Position numbers and translations under genes: made by a program
Part shown: piece after piece, positions 15,423 through 24,374 of the stretch
How positions within the stretch are numbered: the stretch's first letter is position 1
How the letters are laid out: the number at the start of each line of letters is the position of its first letter
The notes under the pieces: generated by a model
The model's database searches: none
What the model was told of the DNA's origin: nothing
What the model saw: the letters and a program-made list of their open reading frames with translations, nothing else
Source: an uncultured bacterium
GTDB taxonomy: Bacteria > Cyanobacteriota > Vampirovibrionia > Gastranaerophilales > Gastranaerophilaceae
Assembly: GCA_948684385.1 (NCBI GenBank)
Contig: CAPQCU010000001.1
Span: 124,001-188,000 of the forward strand
Direction of reading: 5' to 3'
DNA: 64,000 nucleotides

Positions 15423-15445
15423 TTTGTGTAATCTTTGTGTAACTG
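15423..15445 (+). repeat. Right arm-type repeat, two TTTGTGTAA boxes
   Basis: Partner of 9318-9340: 21 of 23 bases equal, same orientation, again two TTTGTGTAA words 11 bp apart. It sits about 120 bp before attR. Confidence 0.55.
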
Positions 15446-15562
15446 CATTAAGATTATCTTAGTATAATCTTAAGGATATAAACGAAAGTAGCATACCAAA
15501 AGAGTTGATTTAATTGTGTTTTTTGTATATTATTGACCTTAAGTTACTCAAGCCATATCGGT

Positions 15563-15605
15563 TTCGGGTCGCGGGGGCCGCAGGTTCGAATCCTGTCATC
15601 CCGAT
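15563..15605 (+). repeat. attR: displaced tRNA-Pro 3' half
   Basis: Matches 9223-9265 in 40 of 43 bases but has no 5' half, so it is not a working tRNA. Two of the three differences are a paired change in the T-stem (CAGG..CCTG here, CAAG..CTTG in the intact gene), as expected if this is the original chromosomal end displaced by the element's own copy. Confidence 0.85.
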
Positions 15606-15608
15606 TTT

Positions 15609-15905
15609 TTATTTATCCTCTATCAAAGAAAACTTATCAGGTAAATGTTTTTCAACTTCTGTAATCAACTCGCCAAAAGACATATTATAAGAGTTTGCAA
15701 TTTTCCACAAAGTTGTAACCTGAGGGTCACGCATTCCGCGTTCTATTAAATTCAAAGAACTGCTTGGAATATCATATTCGTAAGCATGAAGCAATATTCC
15801 TTTACCCGAATTTTGCCTCTGTTCTTTTATTATTGAACCTATTGTCTTTAATAATAACGCTTTTCTGTCTTGAAGACTTTCTTTGTGAAATTTCATACTC
15901 AACAT
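15609..15905 (-). CDS. XRE-family regulator outside the element
   Basis: 98 residues with a Cro/C1-type helix-turn-helix: IGSIIKEQRQNSGKGILLHA, then DIPSSSLNLIERGMRDPQVT and TLWKIANSYNMSFGELI. The first helix-turn is slightly longer than usual. The start is uncertain (residue 1 or 4); ribosome binding sites are weak. It lies immediately beyond attR, so it belongs to the chromosome, or to an older element next to it. Target unknown. Confidence 0.82.
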   Translation of the reverse strand: MLSMKFHKESLQDRKALLLKTIGSIIKEQRQNSGKGILLHAYEYDIPSSSLNLIERGMRDPQVTTLWKIANSYNMSFGELITEVEKHLPDKFSLIEDK

Positions 15906-15961
15906 TCTAAGCGATTATTTATAATAAGTTATGACCAGATGGTAATAGCTTAAGAGGGTTA

Positions 15962-16519
15962 TTAATTAAGCCCTAATTGGTTTCTGTAAAAACCGTTGCT
16001 TGCGATTTTTTGTTGAACTAAATTGTTGTTTGAATCTGAAGCCATATACAAACCGCTGATTTTATCCAATCTTCTCGTTAATCTTGTATCAGGGTAAGTT
16101 TTTGATGCAGATTTAACTCTAACCCAGCAAGCTGCTTCTTTTGAAGTTGCAAGAGTTTCTTCTTCTAAGTCTGCAGAATAGCCTGTGTGGAAGCTTTCGT
16201 GAGCGATTAAACAAGCAATCTGTTCTGCCGGAGCGTTCTTGTAAATAGAGTTAATTAAGATAACTCTTGTACCGTAAGAATTATAAGTGCTTACTGCATA
16301 AGCGTTTTTCGCGTTTGAAACCATTGCCAAATCATCAAACTTAACTTTCATTCCATATCTTTGAAGGTTTCTGAAAACATCTGTTTCACCTGCTTGTTCC
16401 AAAACTCTCATTGCTGCAAGAATTTTTGCGTCAGATGAAAAACTGTTAATTCTGTATGCAAACGCCTGACCTACACTTAAGAATAAAAATGCGAATAAAA
16501 CTAATACAACTTTTTTCAT
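15962..16519 (-). CDS. Secreted zinc-peptidase-like protein
   Basis: 185 residues with a clear signal peptide (MKKVVLVLFAFLFLSVGQAFA, cut near residue 21). The mature protein holds H107-E-S-F-H111 in ACLIAHESFHTG, a zincin HExxH motif, followed by EEETLATSKEA, where E121 or E128 could be the third ligand as in gluzincins. It should be exported and may cut envelope proteins. No known family was matched, so activity is unproven. The gene is alone, with a leader of over 200 bp before the AsmA gene on the other strand. Confidence 0.82.
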   Translation of the reverse strand: MKKVVLVLFAFLFLSVGQAFAYRINSFSSDAKILAAMRVLEQAGETDVFRNLQRYGMKVKFDDLAMVSNAKNAYAVSTYNSYGTRVILINSIYKNAPAEQIACLIAHESFHTGYSADLEEETLATSKEAACWVRVKSASKTYPDTRLTRRLDKISGLYMASDSNNNLVQQKIASNGFYRNQLGLN

Positions 16520-16760
16520 TTTTCAGACTCCTTAAAAACTTCTTTGTATGTGAGTGTTTACGGCGTGTTTTTAGAAATCTTGAGTGTTTACAAGCACTTC
16601 GTTACATAAGTTAACAAAACAGGTCAAAAATCCATAAAAAAGAGGCTGAAACCCGCTAATTACCTGATTGGTTATTCCATGTTAAAAGTTTTAAGATATA
16701 ATAAGAAGAGAAAGAAAATTTGAAACAATTTTACATTTCTTAATATTTGGAGGATTTTTA

Positions 16761-19700
16761 ATGAACAAACTCAAAAAAACCGGAATTATAATTGGAAGTA
16801 TTTTAGGAAGCGTATATGTTGTATTTCTTGCTGCTCCTCTTGTATTGAACCCGATAATCAATAGTTACTCACCTCAGATTAAAAATATTATTCACGACTC
16901 CACAGGACTGGAGTCTGAGCTAAGTAATGTAAAAGTTGTTACAACTCCTAAGCTTACTGCAGGTCTGAAAGTCGGAAGATTTGCACTTTTAGAGCCGAAT
17001 AATGCTGAAATATTCTCTGCTGACGATTTTCAGGTAAAAATGTCACTTTTGCCTCTGCTTGCAAGAAAAATCGAAGTTGACGCTGTACAACTAAAGAATG
17101 CTAAAGCAAATATTTTAATTAATCCTGACGGAAAGCTTGCAGTGGAAAAATACCTTCCGGAAAATGAGCCGGAAACAGAAGCAACACCAATAACAGAACT
17201 GCCTCTTGGATTTAAGTTAAGCAACCATCTGCCTGATATCAAAATCGGAGGATATGACATTATAATCACTGATGGAGTCGACAAATACACTTTAATCGGA
17301 GATAAAACAGAAATTACTGATTTTATTCTTGATAAAAGCATCAAGGTTAAAGCAAGCGGCAGGGCTGTTTTAAAAGACAGAGAACAGTTTAACTACAACT
17401 TAAAAGTTTTAAACAAAATCATGCCTGAGATAGAGTTAAATGATTTAGTATTCAATCCGGCTCCTCAGGAAGAGAAACCGGTTACTGAGCCTGTTGAGTT
17501 TGATATTATCGGGATTTTGCAGGGAATTTACGCAAATAACTTAACCGGAAGCGTTGATGCGGATTTAAATATCGCAAAAGATTTAGTAACCGGAAAAGTT
17601 GATTTATCAAACTTATCCATCATCAACCTTCCTCCAAGCTCCGCTGTTCTTAAGTTTAAAGACCATAGTTTGAACATTAACTCTGATATTTATACAGCAA
17701 AAAATGAAGTTACAAAAATTAACGGACTTTTGAAAGGCGGAAGCAGTCCAAACATTGATTTGAACTTGAAATCAAAGGTTGAAATCGCAAATATTTTGAG
17801 AATAGTTAAAGAAGCTGCAATGATTTTTGGCGTAAAAGATTTGCAGACTCTTAGCGCAAATGGTAAGCTTGACGCTGATTTCAACATCAAATCTAATATG
17901 AAAACCGTTAAATCATCAGGTTATTTAAATGTTCCGTCAGCAGATGTATATTACGGGCTTTACAAAATCGGAGTTGATAATATTAATGCAGATGTAAAAC
18001 TTGATAACAATAATATCAATATCCAAAACATAGGATTTTCTATCCTCAACCAGCCTTTGAAACTTTACGGAACGATTTCAAGCAATGCAGTGAGTGATTT
18101 ACATTTGACCGCAAACAATTTGAGTCTGAAAGGTTTGCTTGTTGCAGCAGGTCAGGCAGCTTTGATGAAAGAAAATCAGGTTAATTCTGGTACAGTTACC
18201 ATGAATGCTGATATTCAGGGCAAACTTAATAAAATTAAGCCGGTTTTGAAACTTGATATAGAAGACATCAACATTAAAAACCTGCCTTCAAATACTGCGT
18301 TAATTGCTCCTCAAACTGCGGTTAATATTGTTGCAGAGGGCACTTCTTTCGGCGGAAGTGCTAAGAGTACAGGAATTCGCGTAAACAATCCTGCTGCTAA
18401 GGTTACAATTCCTGAAATTAACGCCAATATAGGAGAAAACGAAATTACAATATCTCCTGCAAATGTTACAATCGAAAAAATCAATCTTAATGTTTCAGGC
18501 AAAATTAAGAACTACTTAACCGAAAAAATCGGGCTTGATTTTGTAACATCCGGAGACATAAAATCAGCTTTAACAGGTGATATGAATGTCTTAAAGCAGA
18601 CATTGAACCTGAATTACGCTACAACAGAGGCTTCAACAATAATCATTCCGATGTTTGACAGGTCAAAAATGACATTCGGGATAAATGTAAAAATAATTGG
18701 GAATATGCTTAATCCTACTTTACAAGGCGAAGTAAATATTCCATCGCTTTCAATTCCTGAAATCCCTGTAACAATGGACAATCTGGATATCAAGCTTGAC
18801 GGCCCTATTGCTAAAGGTGACGGAAGCGTTAAAAAATTCACATCAGGCGGATTAGAAGCCGAAAATTTGACTTCTGATTTCATCTTAAAAGGTGAAAACT
18901 TCTATTTAACAAACCTTAAGGGTGACGCATTTGAAGGCAAAATCAACGGAAATATTATTTATAACCTTGCAAATGCAAAAACAAGCGTTGATTTTGCCGG
19001 TACAGGTCTAAACGCAGAAAAAGCAGTTCATGGCGCAGTCGGAATTAAAAATGCAATCTCCGGAACTCTTGGATTTAAAACAAAACTTTCTTTAAAAGTT
19101 GTTGATTATAACGAGATGATGCAGTCTTTGAAAGGAAATTTAACCTTCGACATCAAAAACGGCTCATTCGGTGCAATCGGAAGGTTTGACAAAATGCTTC
19201 AGGCAAATAATATAATGACAAACTCTATTTTAAAAACCACCACAAACACGCTTATAAACAGCGTCGGGCTTGCTGATACTGCGAAATTCGAGTATCTTGA
19301 CGGGAACTTAAACTTCGCAAACGGATGGGCTGAGCTTAAACCGGTTAAGAGCAGCGGAAACAGCCTTGCTTACTACATAACAGGAAGATATAATTTAATA
19401 AACGGGACTGCAAACATTAATATCTTAGGTCGTTTGGATGCCAATATAGTAGCAAAACTCGGACCTATTGGAGAGCTGAGCGCTGAGAAGTTATTCTCTT
19501 TCATACCGAAGTTTGGCAATACAACAGCTAAAATTGTTGACGCGTTGACTTCTGACCCTAAGAACGAAAACATTGCAGCAATCCCTGCTTTAACGGGTGA
19601 AAGTAAAGCTCACAAAGATTTCAAAGTCGCTTTTAACGGCGGGCTGGAAAGCACAAGCTCAGTTAAGTCTTTCAAATGGCTGACAAAAGTTGATATGAGT

Positions 19701-19913
19701 GAAATTGAGACAAAATCTCTGAACGAAACAATAAAAGATATCAAGACTTCTGTCGGTACTGATTACAAAAACACAATTAACAGTGTTAAAGACGCAGTAA
19801 CGACTTCAAAAGAAGATTGGAACAAAACGCGTGAACAGTTCAAAAACAGCGCAGAAGAGTTGAAGAATTTGTTTAAAAAGCCGGCAGCTTCTCCATCAGA
19901 GTCTCAACAATAA
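16761..19913 (+). CDS. AsmA-like envelope protein, 1050 aa
   Basis: One N-terminal membrane helix (about 8-30, IIIGSILGSVYVVFLAAPLV) followed by about 1000 residues of repeating beta strands, the layout of AsmA/TamB/YhdP-type proteins, which form long grooves carrying phospholipids between membranes. The AsmA start KIEVDAVQLKNAKANILINPDGKLAVEKYL is typical, and repeated patterns such as LDADFNIKSNMKTVKSSG occur throughout. The C-terminal 60 residues are charged helix. This supports a two-membrane cell envelope. GGAGG ribosome binding site; the 3' end overlaps the convergent next gene by 41 bp. Confidence 0.9.
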   Translation: MNKLKKTGIIIGSILGSVYVVFLAAPLVLNPIINSYSPQIKNIIHDSTGLESELSNVKVVTTPKLTAGLKVGRFALLEPNNAEIFSADDFQVKMSLLPLLARKIEVDAVQLKNAKANILINPDGKLAVEKYLPENEPETEATPITELPLGFKLSNHLPDIKIGGYDIIITDGVDKYTLIGDKTEITDFILDKSIKVKASGRAVLKDREQFNYNLKVLNKIMPEIELNDLVFNPAPQEEKPVTEPVEFDIIGILQGIYANNLTGSVDADLNIAKDLVTGKVDLSNLSIINLPPSSAVLKFKDHSLNINSDIYTAKNEVTKINGLLKGGSSPNIDLNLKSKVEIANILRIVKEAAMIFGVKDLQTLSANGKLDADFNIKSNMKTVKSSGYLNVPSADVYYGLYKIGVDNINADVKLDNNNINIQNIGFSILNQPLKLYGTISSNAVSDLHLTANNLSLKGLLVAAGQAALMKENQVNSGTVTMNADIQGKLNKIKPVLKLDIEDINIKNLPSNTALIAPQTAVNIVAEGTSFGGSAKSTGIRVNNPAAKVTIPEINANIGENEITISPANVTIEKINLNVSGKIKNYLTEKIGLDFVTSGDIKSALTGDMNVLKQTLNLNYATTEASTIIIPMFDRSKMTFGINVKIIGNMLNPTLQGEVNIPSLSIPEIPVTMDNLDIKLDGPIAKGDGSVKKFTSGGLEAENLTSDFILKGENFYLTNLKGDAFEGKINGNIIYNLANAKTSVDFAGTGLNAEKAVHGAVGIKNAISGTLGFKTKLSLKVVDYNEMMQSLKGNLTFDIKNGSFGAIGRFDKMLQANNIMTNSILKTTTNTLINSVGLADTAKFEYLDGNLNFANGWAELKPVKSSGNSLAYYITGRYNLINGTANINILGRLDANIVAKLGPIGELSAEKLFSFIPKFGNTTAKIVDALTSDPKNENIAAIPALTGESKAHKDFKVAFNGGLESTSSVKSFKWLTKVDMSEIETKSLNETIKDIKTSVGTDYKNTINSVKDAVTTSKEDWNKTREQFKNSAEELKNLFKKPAASPSESQQ

Positions 19914-20601
19914 TCCAGTCGGTTTCTTCGTCAATTTCGTAAGCGGTGTATGAAGGTAATTCATACGCCGCAATTTTTCCGGAGAGCCTGCACCTGTCAC
20001 GCAGAATATTTCCGACAGAGTTAATATAACAGGCTCCGTTTTCTGCAATCAAACCTTCAAAATCCTGCCTGCGCGGGCGGTTACGATAGTCATAATTGAC
20101 CGGTTTTACAAGGGGAAATAAATCCAACTTGTCGTCACAATTCTGGTTTGGAAGAATGTCTACGTGCGTAGCACACCAGTGGAATTGTTTTTCTAAAACT
20201 CCTGTAAACATCGAATCTGCGCCGCTATTCACAAAACTTTCAAACATTCCGTCAATGTGTTCCGTCTTTAGCATCGGAGAAGTCGCTTGAATGAGAAAAA
20301 ACAAATCTTTAGACTCCATGCCGGATTTATTAATATACTCAAGCATTACGCTTTCAGTTGAAGCTGTGTCGGAGGCGTTTTCAGAATCTCTGTCATAAAC
20401 TTCAACCTTCGGCAAACCAAACGACAAAACAGTTTTTTTAATCTCTTCGCTGTCAGTAGCAATCACCACTTTATCAATACATTCAGCGTCATTTGCAGCT
20501 TTTGCAGTCCACCAGACAAGCGGCTTGCCGTTCAAAATCTTGATATTTTTTAGAGGAATAGATTTGCTTCCGCCTCTAACAGGTATGAATGCTGTGTTCA
20601 T
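19873..20601 (-). CDS. CMP-sugar synthetase-like (acylneuraminate cytidylyltransferase family)
   Basis: 242 residues. The nucleotide-binding start FIPVRGGSKSIPLKNIKILN is the signature of the NeuA/KdsB/PseF family, which joins CMP to a nine- or eight-carbon acidic sugar before its transfer to surface glycans. ATDSEEI, FLIQATSPML and the NGACYIN/EIDEETDW parts also fit NeuA-type enzymes. The exact sugar (sialic, pseudaminic, legionaminic) cannot be told. It overlaps the 3' end of the AsmA gene by 41 bp on the opposite strand and lies 26 bp inside the panE end on the same strand (20576-20601). Confidence 0.88.
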   Translation of the reverse strand: MNTAFIPVRGGSKSIPLKNIKILNGKPLVWWTAKAANDAECIDKVVIATDSEEIKKTVLSFGLPKVEVYDRDSENASDTASTESVMLEYINKSGMESKDLFFLIQATSPMLKTEHIDGMFESFVNSGADSMFTGVLEKQFHWCATHVDILPNQNCDDKLDLFPLVKPVNYDYRNRPRRQDFEGLIAENGACYINSVGNILRDRCRLSGKIAAYELPSYTAYEIDEETDWIIVETLMEKLPAF

Positions 20602-21493
20602 TTTTTTCCTCCAGAATTTTTACCATGTCGTACAATACCTGATTATAAGGCGTTTTAACTCCAAGTTCGTGACCAAGCTTGATTATCTCGCCTGCAAAAA
20701 TCTCAACTTCTGTTTTTCTGCCGGCTAAAATATCCTGATGCATTGAAGTTTTACCTTCATCACACATGCCGGAAAGCGCACTTAAAGCGTCTTTTTCAAG
20801 GTTTTCTAAGTTTTTAACTCCCTTTTTTTCTGCAATCAGCCGGACTTCGTTTATAAGTTTTTTTGCAAACTCTATAAATCTTTGATTTCGTTTCAGCTCG
20901 CCAAAAGTCATATTCAAAATTGCAGAAGTCTGGTTTGAGAAAATATTCATCGTAAACTTGAGCCAGAGTGAATAATCAATATCATCAGGAATTGAATAAT
21001 CTATTCCGCATTCTTCAAAAATTTCAATCAGCTTATCATCTTTTTCTGCAACAATTGTGCCGACTCCGTCCTGAGTAACAGAGTTACCGACTCTAACAGC
21101 GCTATGTCCGATAAAATACGATTTTAAGACCTTAGCATCCGGATAAACTTTTTTTATCTCATCCTCTGAGGATATCCCGTTTAAGAGCGAAATAATAATT
21201 GTTTCAGGCTTAACAAAATTTCTAATTTGTTCTATTGCAGAAGCTAATCCGGAAGCTTTTGTTGAGATAATTATCAAGTCGGCATCAAACTCATCCTGAG
21301 GCAAAATATATTCAAAATTCTGCTCAACACCGTTCAAAACAGGTTTGTTTTCTGTATAACGCTTCAACCTTGCCTCATCAACAAGAATTCGTAAATTTGA
21401 TTTACCCTCACATTTACCCTCACATTTACCCCTAAATTTACCCCCGTATGTAAGCCCTACAGCACCAAGTCCGCAAATAATAATATTTTTCAT
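20576..21493 (-). CDS. panE: 2-dehydropantoate 2-reductase family
   Basis: 305 residues. Ketopantoate reductase makes pantoate for coenzyme A with NADPH. The Rossmann start IIICGLGAVGLTYG, the LLNGISSEDE and VAEK regions and K/N positions in WLKFTMNIFSNQTSA fit the family; specificity could also be another 2-keto acid. Odd feature: residues 18-31, GKFRGKCEGKCEGKS, are encoded by a tandem 12-bp repeat (GGTAAATGTGAG type) inserted in frame just after the nucleotide-binding loop. The 3' end overlaps the CMP-sugar synthetase start by 26 bp, so the two are probably co-transcribed. Confidence 0.85.
   Translation of the reverse strand: MKNIIICGLGAVGLTYGGKFRGKCEGKCEGKSNLRILVDEARLKRYTENKPVLNGVEQNFEYILPQDEFDADLIIISTKASGLASAIEQIRNFVKPETIIISLLNGISSEDEIKKVYPDAKVLKSYFIGHSAVRVGNSVTQDGVGTIVAEKDDKLIEIFEECGIDYSIPDDIDYSLWLKFTMNIFSNQTSAILNMTFGELKRNQRFIEFAKKLINEVRLIAEKKGVKNLENLEKDALSALSGMCDEGKTSMHQDILAGRKTEVEIFAGEIIKLGHELGVKTPYNQVLYDMVKILEEKNEHSIHTC
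21401..21446 (-). repeat. GGGTAAAT-type tandem repeat inside panE
   Basis: On the minus strand GGGGGTAAATTTAGGGG is followed by three GTAAAT words with 12-bp period (GGTAAATGTGAG). It encodes residues 18-31 of the reductase without breaking the frame. Confidence 0.75.
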
Positions 21494-21529
21494 AAAGCTA
21501 TTTTACAACATTTGTACTAAAATAGGAAT

Positions 21530-22156
21530 ATGACATCAGAACATCTTTTTGAATTTGACAAATCTTTTAACTGCCCGATTATCGGCACAGACGAAGCCGG
21601 ACGGGGGCCTGCTGCCGGAGGAGTTTACGCTGCAGCAGTCTGTTTTGAAGAAGTCACTCAAGGCTTAATCAACGATTTAGCGATACTTAATGACTCAAAA
21701 AAACTTAGCGCAAAAAAACGCGAATCGATTTTTGACACAATAAAAAACAACACAAGAAACAAAATTGTCTGCGTAGAAGTTGAAGAGATTGAAAAAATTA
21801 ATATCTTAAACTCATCACTTAAAGCAATGAATATCGCCTGTTCCGGCATAATTCAAGACCCTGAAACCCTTGTTCTGGTTGACGGAAACAAATTGATAAA
21901 GAATTTTGAATACAATCAACAGTTTGTAATCAAAGGCGACTCAAAATCAGCTTCAATAGCAGCAGCAAGCATCTTAGCAAAAGTCAGCCGTGATAGATAC
22001 ATGCAGCAGCTTCACGACGAGTTTCCAATGTACAACTGGGCAAAAAATGCAGGCTACTTAACAAAAGAGCACCTTGATGCAATCAACAAATACGGGCTCT
22101 GCAAGTATCACAGACCTTCGTTTTTAAAAAAACATTTTGCACTACTCACCAATTAA
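21530..22156 (+). CDS. rnhB: Ribonuclease HII
   Basis: 208 residues. RNase HII removes ribonucleotides and RNA primers from DNA. The catalytic start GTDEAGRGPAAGGVYAAAV contains the D-E pair, followed by LVDGNKLI and GDSKSASIAAASILAKVSRD, giving all four acidic active-site residues. Length is normal. The ATG has a weak ribosome binding site (ATAGGAAT). The last 15 bp overlap the convergent gene at 22142. Confidence 0.95.
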   Translation: MTSEHLFEFDKSFNCPIIGTDEAGRGPAAGGVYAAAVCFEEVTQGLINDLAILNDSKKLSAKKRESIFDTIKNNTRNKIVCVEVEEIEKINILNSSLKAMNIACSGIIQDPETLVLVDGNKLIKNFEYNQQFVIKGDSKSASIAAASILAKVSRDRYMQQLHDEFPMYNWAKNAGYLTKEHLDAINKYGLCKYHRPSFLKKHFALLTN

Positions 22157-24292
22157 CTCTTTCTCTCTTTGAGAAATCGCCTCGCAAATTGCTGCAATCG
22201 TTTTTGGGAAATATTGCTGGAAGTACATAACACGCATTCCTCTTGCAGGTTCTTTTGCATACAAAAGCATATTTGCTTCAGCAACCCGCTCTAAATCAGG
22301 GTCAGACATTGTATTGTTCAGAAAATAATTAATTTCTCCCTGAACCGCACTAGTCGTATCGTGCCTCATATTTTCAACTTCTTCTCTAAAGATTTCTAAA
22401 ATATTTTCCTTGCAAGAAATCACTTCTTTTAAATAATCCGCTTCATCTGTATCAATAAAATGCCCCATTTCATGCATAAAAACAGCTTGGAGAAGATTAG
22501 CCTCCGTTGTAGAAAAACTATTCTGTTTTCCTATTATTATAGTCTGCTCATCAGGCTTCCACACACCATTATCAACCCATTCACCTCTATCCCTGTAATC
22601 AAGTTGTGCAAGTGGAAGTTTTGTCATTAAAATAAGCTGATTACCCGGAACATTCTTGAGAATGCCAATAATTGCTTCTCTATCATCTTCATAAACCAAA
22701 CCATTCAGATTAATCACTGTTTCCTTATCGCCATCTTGAACACATATTTTATCTTCCTCAAATTCAACATCATAAACATGCCCATTCACAGAAGATACAA
22801 AATGATTTTCAGAAACCTGATGAAAAGTATTCAGCCTGTCCATAAGCACATTTCCATCTTTATCGGTTATTTTGTATTTGATAATATGAATATTATCTGG
22901 CGTTTCTTCAAAATAATATTCAGTTTTTGTTCCATCAGGAGAGACAAAATCTTTTATAATCGTCCTTACTCCGTCTGTTTCTGAAGCAAACTGAACCGGC
23001 TCAACCCTTCCATCTGCATAGGTTACCGAGCGGTTTGGAACAGAAGCCATACTCCCTTGAGAAAGGTTGACAGTCTTAATAACTTTTCCGGCTTCGTCAT
23101 AATACGTCAAAGTTTCACTCTCGACTTGTTTTTCTTCTGAATAATTAACTTCATGATGTATCCGATTTCTTGTATTTTCAACAACAAGCTTGCTGCCTTC
23201 CTTCTTTCTCGTTTCAATCAAACCGTCATTAAAATCAAAAACGTATTCAATCGACCTGTCATCCCCATCTCTCGTAAGCGTAAAAGTTTTGCAGGTTTCA
23301 TTCTTAAAAACTATTTGAAAATCCGGATTAGCCTTAATAAATTCCTGAAAATCCTTATGCGTACACTTTGCCAATAAACAAACGTCATAAACATCAATTT
23401 GACTGTCAGGTTTTCGTCCGTCTATATGCAGCAAATCATAAGCCCTCAAACGTTCTTCCTCTGTAATCCTTGAAAACGGCAAAGCATCATAAAGATGAAT
23501 ATAGCAGCTGCTTCCATCCTGCATTTTAACTTCTGTTTCAGTAATCTTCTTAATTTGCTCATACTCTTCCAAAGAAGATTTCGCAAATTCTATCACTGTC
23601 GGAGAAACATGCTTAACACCCAGAGTAGAAACCATATCCGATAATATTTCATAGCTTTGAGAATAGCCAATAAGCACCCTTAAATCCCTTATGTCCGGTT
23701 TTGTTTCCAAACCATCAAGCTCAAAAAACTTTTTAGATTTTTCAAAATCCTCATCATCAAATAGCAAAATACCGGCAATACTCTCACATCCATTGGTAAA
23801 AGAATTGTATAATTTGTTCTCAATTAAGTAATCTACTCTTTCAGAGCTCACGTTTTTTAATTTCTTCAACTGTTCAAACGTCACATCCATAAAAGACATA
23901 GAAGGAATTCTGTTCAATTCCTTAAAAGATTTAAGATAATCTTTTATCTCATCTTCAGGAAAAATGTCCTCAGAAAAATAACCGGTGAAAAAATCTAAAT
24001 CATAATATCCAATCTCATCAGCATTAAATCTCCACGTATTCTGAACAAAAACTTTTACACACTCTTTCCTCACATCAGAAAGTTTTTGATACTCCTCGTA
24101 TTTTTCAAGTTTTGCCATAACATTTTCTACACTTGTCAATTTACCGTTTTTAACAAACGCGTCTTGAAGCGTCTCTATTTCATCTGAGTCAAAAATAGAG
24201 TTTTGATTTAAATCGTATTTCTTAAGAAATGCGAATTCTTCAGGTATCGCCATACCGGCTTTTAAAGTTTTTAGAAATTTAGTTATATCCAT
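22142..24292 (-). CDS. EF-hand protein with C-terminal zincin motif, 716 aa
   Basis: Unrecognised as a whole. Near the N-terminus D27-LNQNSIFDSD-E38 is a canonical calcium-binding EF-hand loop. The middle (about 270-530) is beta-rich with repeated RDGDDRSIEYVFDF-like and YYDEAGKVIK strands. Near the end H607-EMGH-611 in AVFMHEMGHFIDTDEADYL is a zinc-peptidase motif, with E in RVAEANMLLYAKEP as possible third ligand, an arrangement recalling lethal-factor-type (M34) peptidases. No signal peptide. It could be a secreted effector using another route; that is inference. Confidence 0.82.
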   Translation of the reverse strand: MDITKFLKTLKAGMAIPEEFAFLKKYDLNQNSIFDSDEIETLQDAFVKNGKLTSVENVMAKLEKYEEYQKLSDVRKECVKVFVQNTWRFNADEIGYYDLDFFTGYFSEDIFPEDEIKDYLKSFKELNRIPSMSFMDVTFEQLKKLKNVSSERVDYLIENKLYNSFTNGCESIAGILLFDDEDFEKSKKFFELDGLETKPDIRDLRVLIGYSQSYEILSDMVSTLGVKHVSPTVIEFAKSSLEEYEQIKKITETEVKMQDGSSCYIHLYDALPFSRITEEERLRAYDLLHIDGRKPDSQIDVYDVCLLAKCTHKDFQEFIKANPDFQIVFKNETCKTFTLTRDGDDRSIEYVFDFNDGLIETRKKEGSKLVVENTRNRIHHEVNYSEEKQVESETLTYYDEAGKVIKTVNLSQGSMASVPNRSVTYADGRVEPVQFASETDGVRTIIKDFVSPDGTKTEYYFEETPDNIHIIKYKITDKDGNVLMDRLNTFHQVSENHFVSSVNGHVYDVEFEEDKICVQDGDKETVINLNGLVYEDDREAIIGILKNVPGNQLILMTKLPLAQLDYRDRGEWVDNGVWKPDEQTIIIGKQNSFSTTEANLLQAVFMHEMGHFIDTDEADYLKEVISCKENILEIFREEVENMRHDTTSAVQGEINYFLNNTMSDPDLERVAEANMLLYAKEPARGMRVMYFQQYFPKTIAAICEAISQREKELIGE

Positions 24293-24374
24293 ATCTTTAT
24301 CTTAAATAACACAAGAGAGCCAGCATCTCATAACTACTGTCTCTCTCGTATTCTAAAAATTTTCCGCAGGCTGA

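Larger units (their letters stand above)
9223..15605. mobile_element. 6.3-kb integrated element in tRNA-Pro with defence-type cargo
   Basis: Bounded by the tRNA-Pro 3' half and its imperfect copy. Contents in order: XRE repressor, divergent excisionase-like gene, N-terminal integrase fragment, opposite-strand tyrosine recombinase, small coiled-coil protein, small HTH protein, Fic protein, DNA methyltransferase-like protein, SEFIR protein. No capsid, tail, packaging, relaxase or replication gene is visible, so it is neither a whole prophage nor a conjugative element. It best fits a satellite-like or degenerate genomic island. It is more AT-rich by eye than the flanks. Confidence 0.82.

Noticed and set aside
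15541..15605. Second tRNA-Pro gene
   Set aside because: Only the 3' half from the anticodon loop on is present; no acceptor 5' strand or D-arm precedes it, so it is an attachment-site copy.
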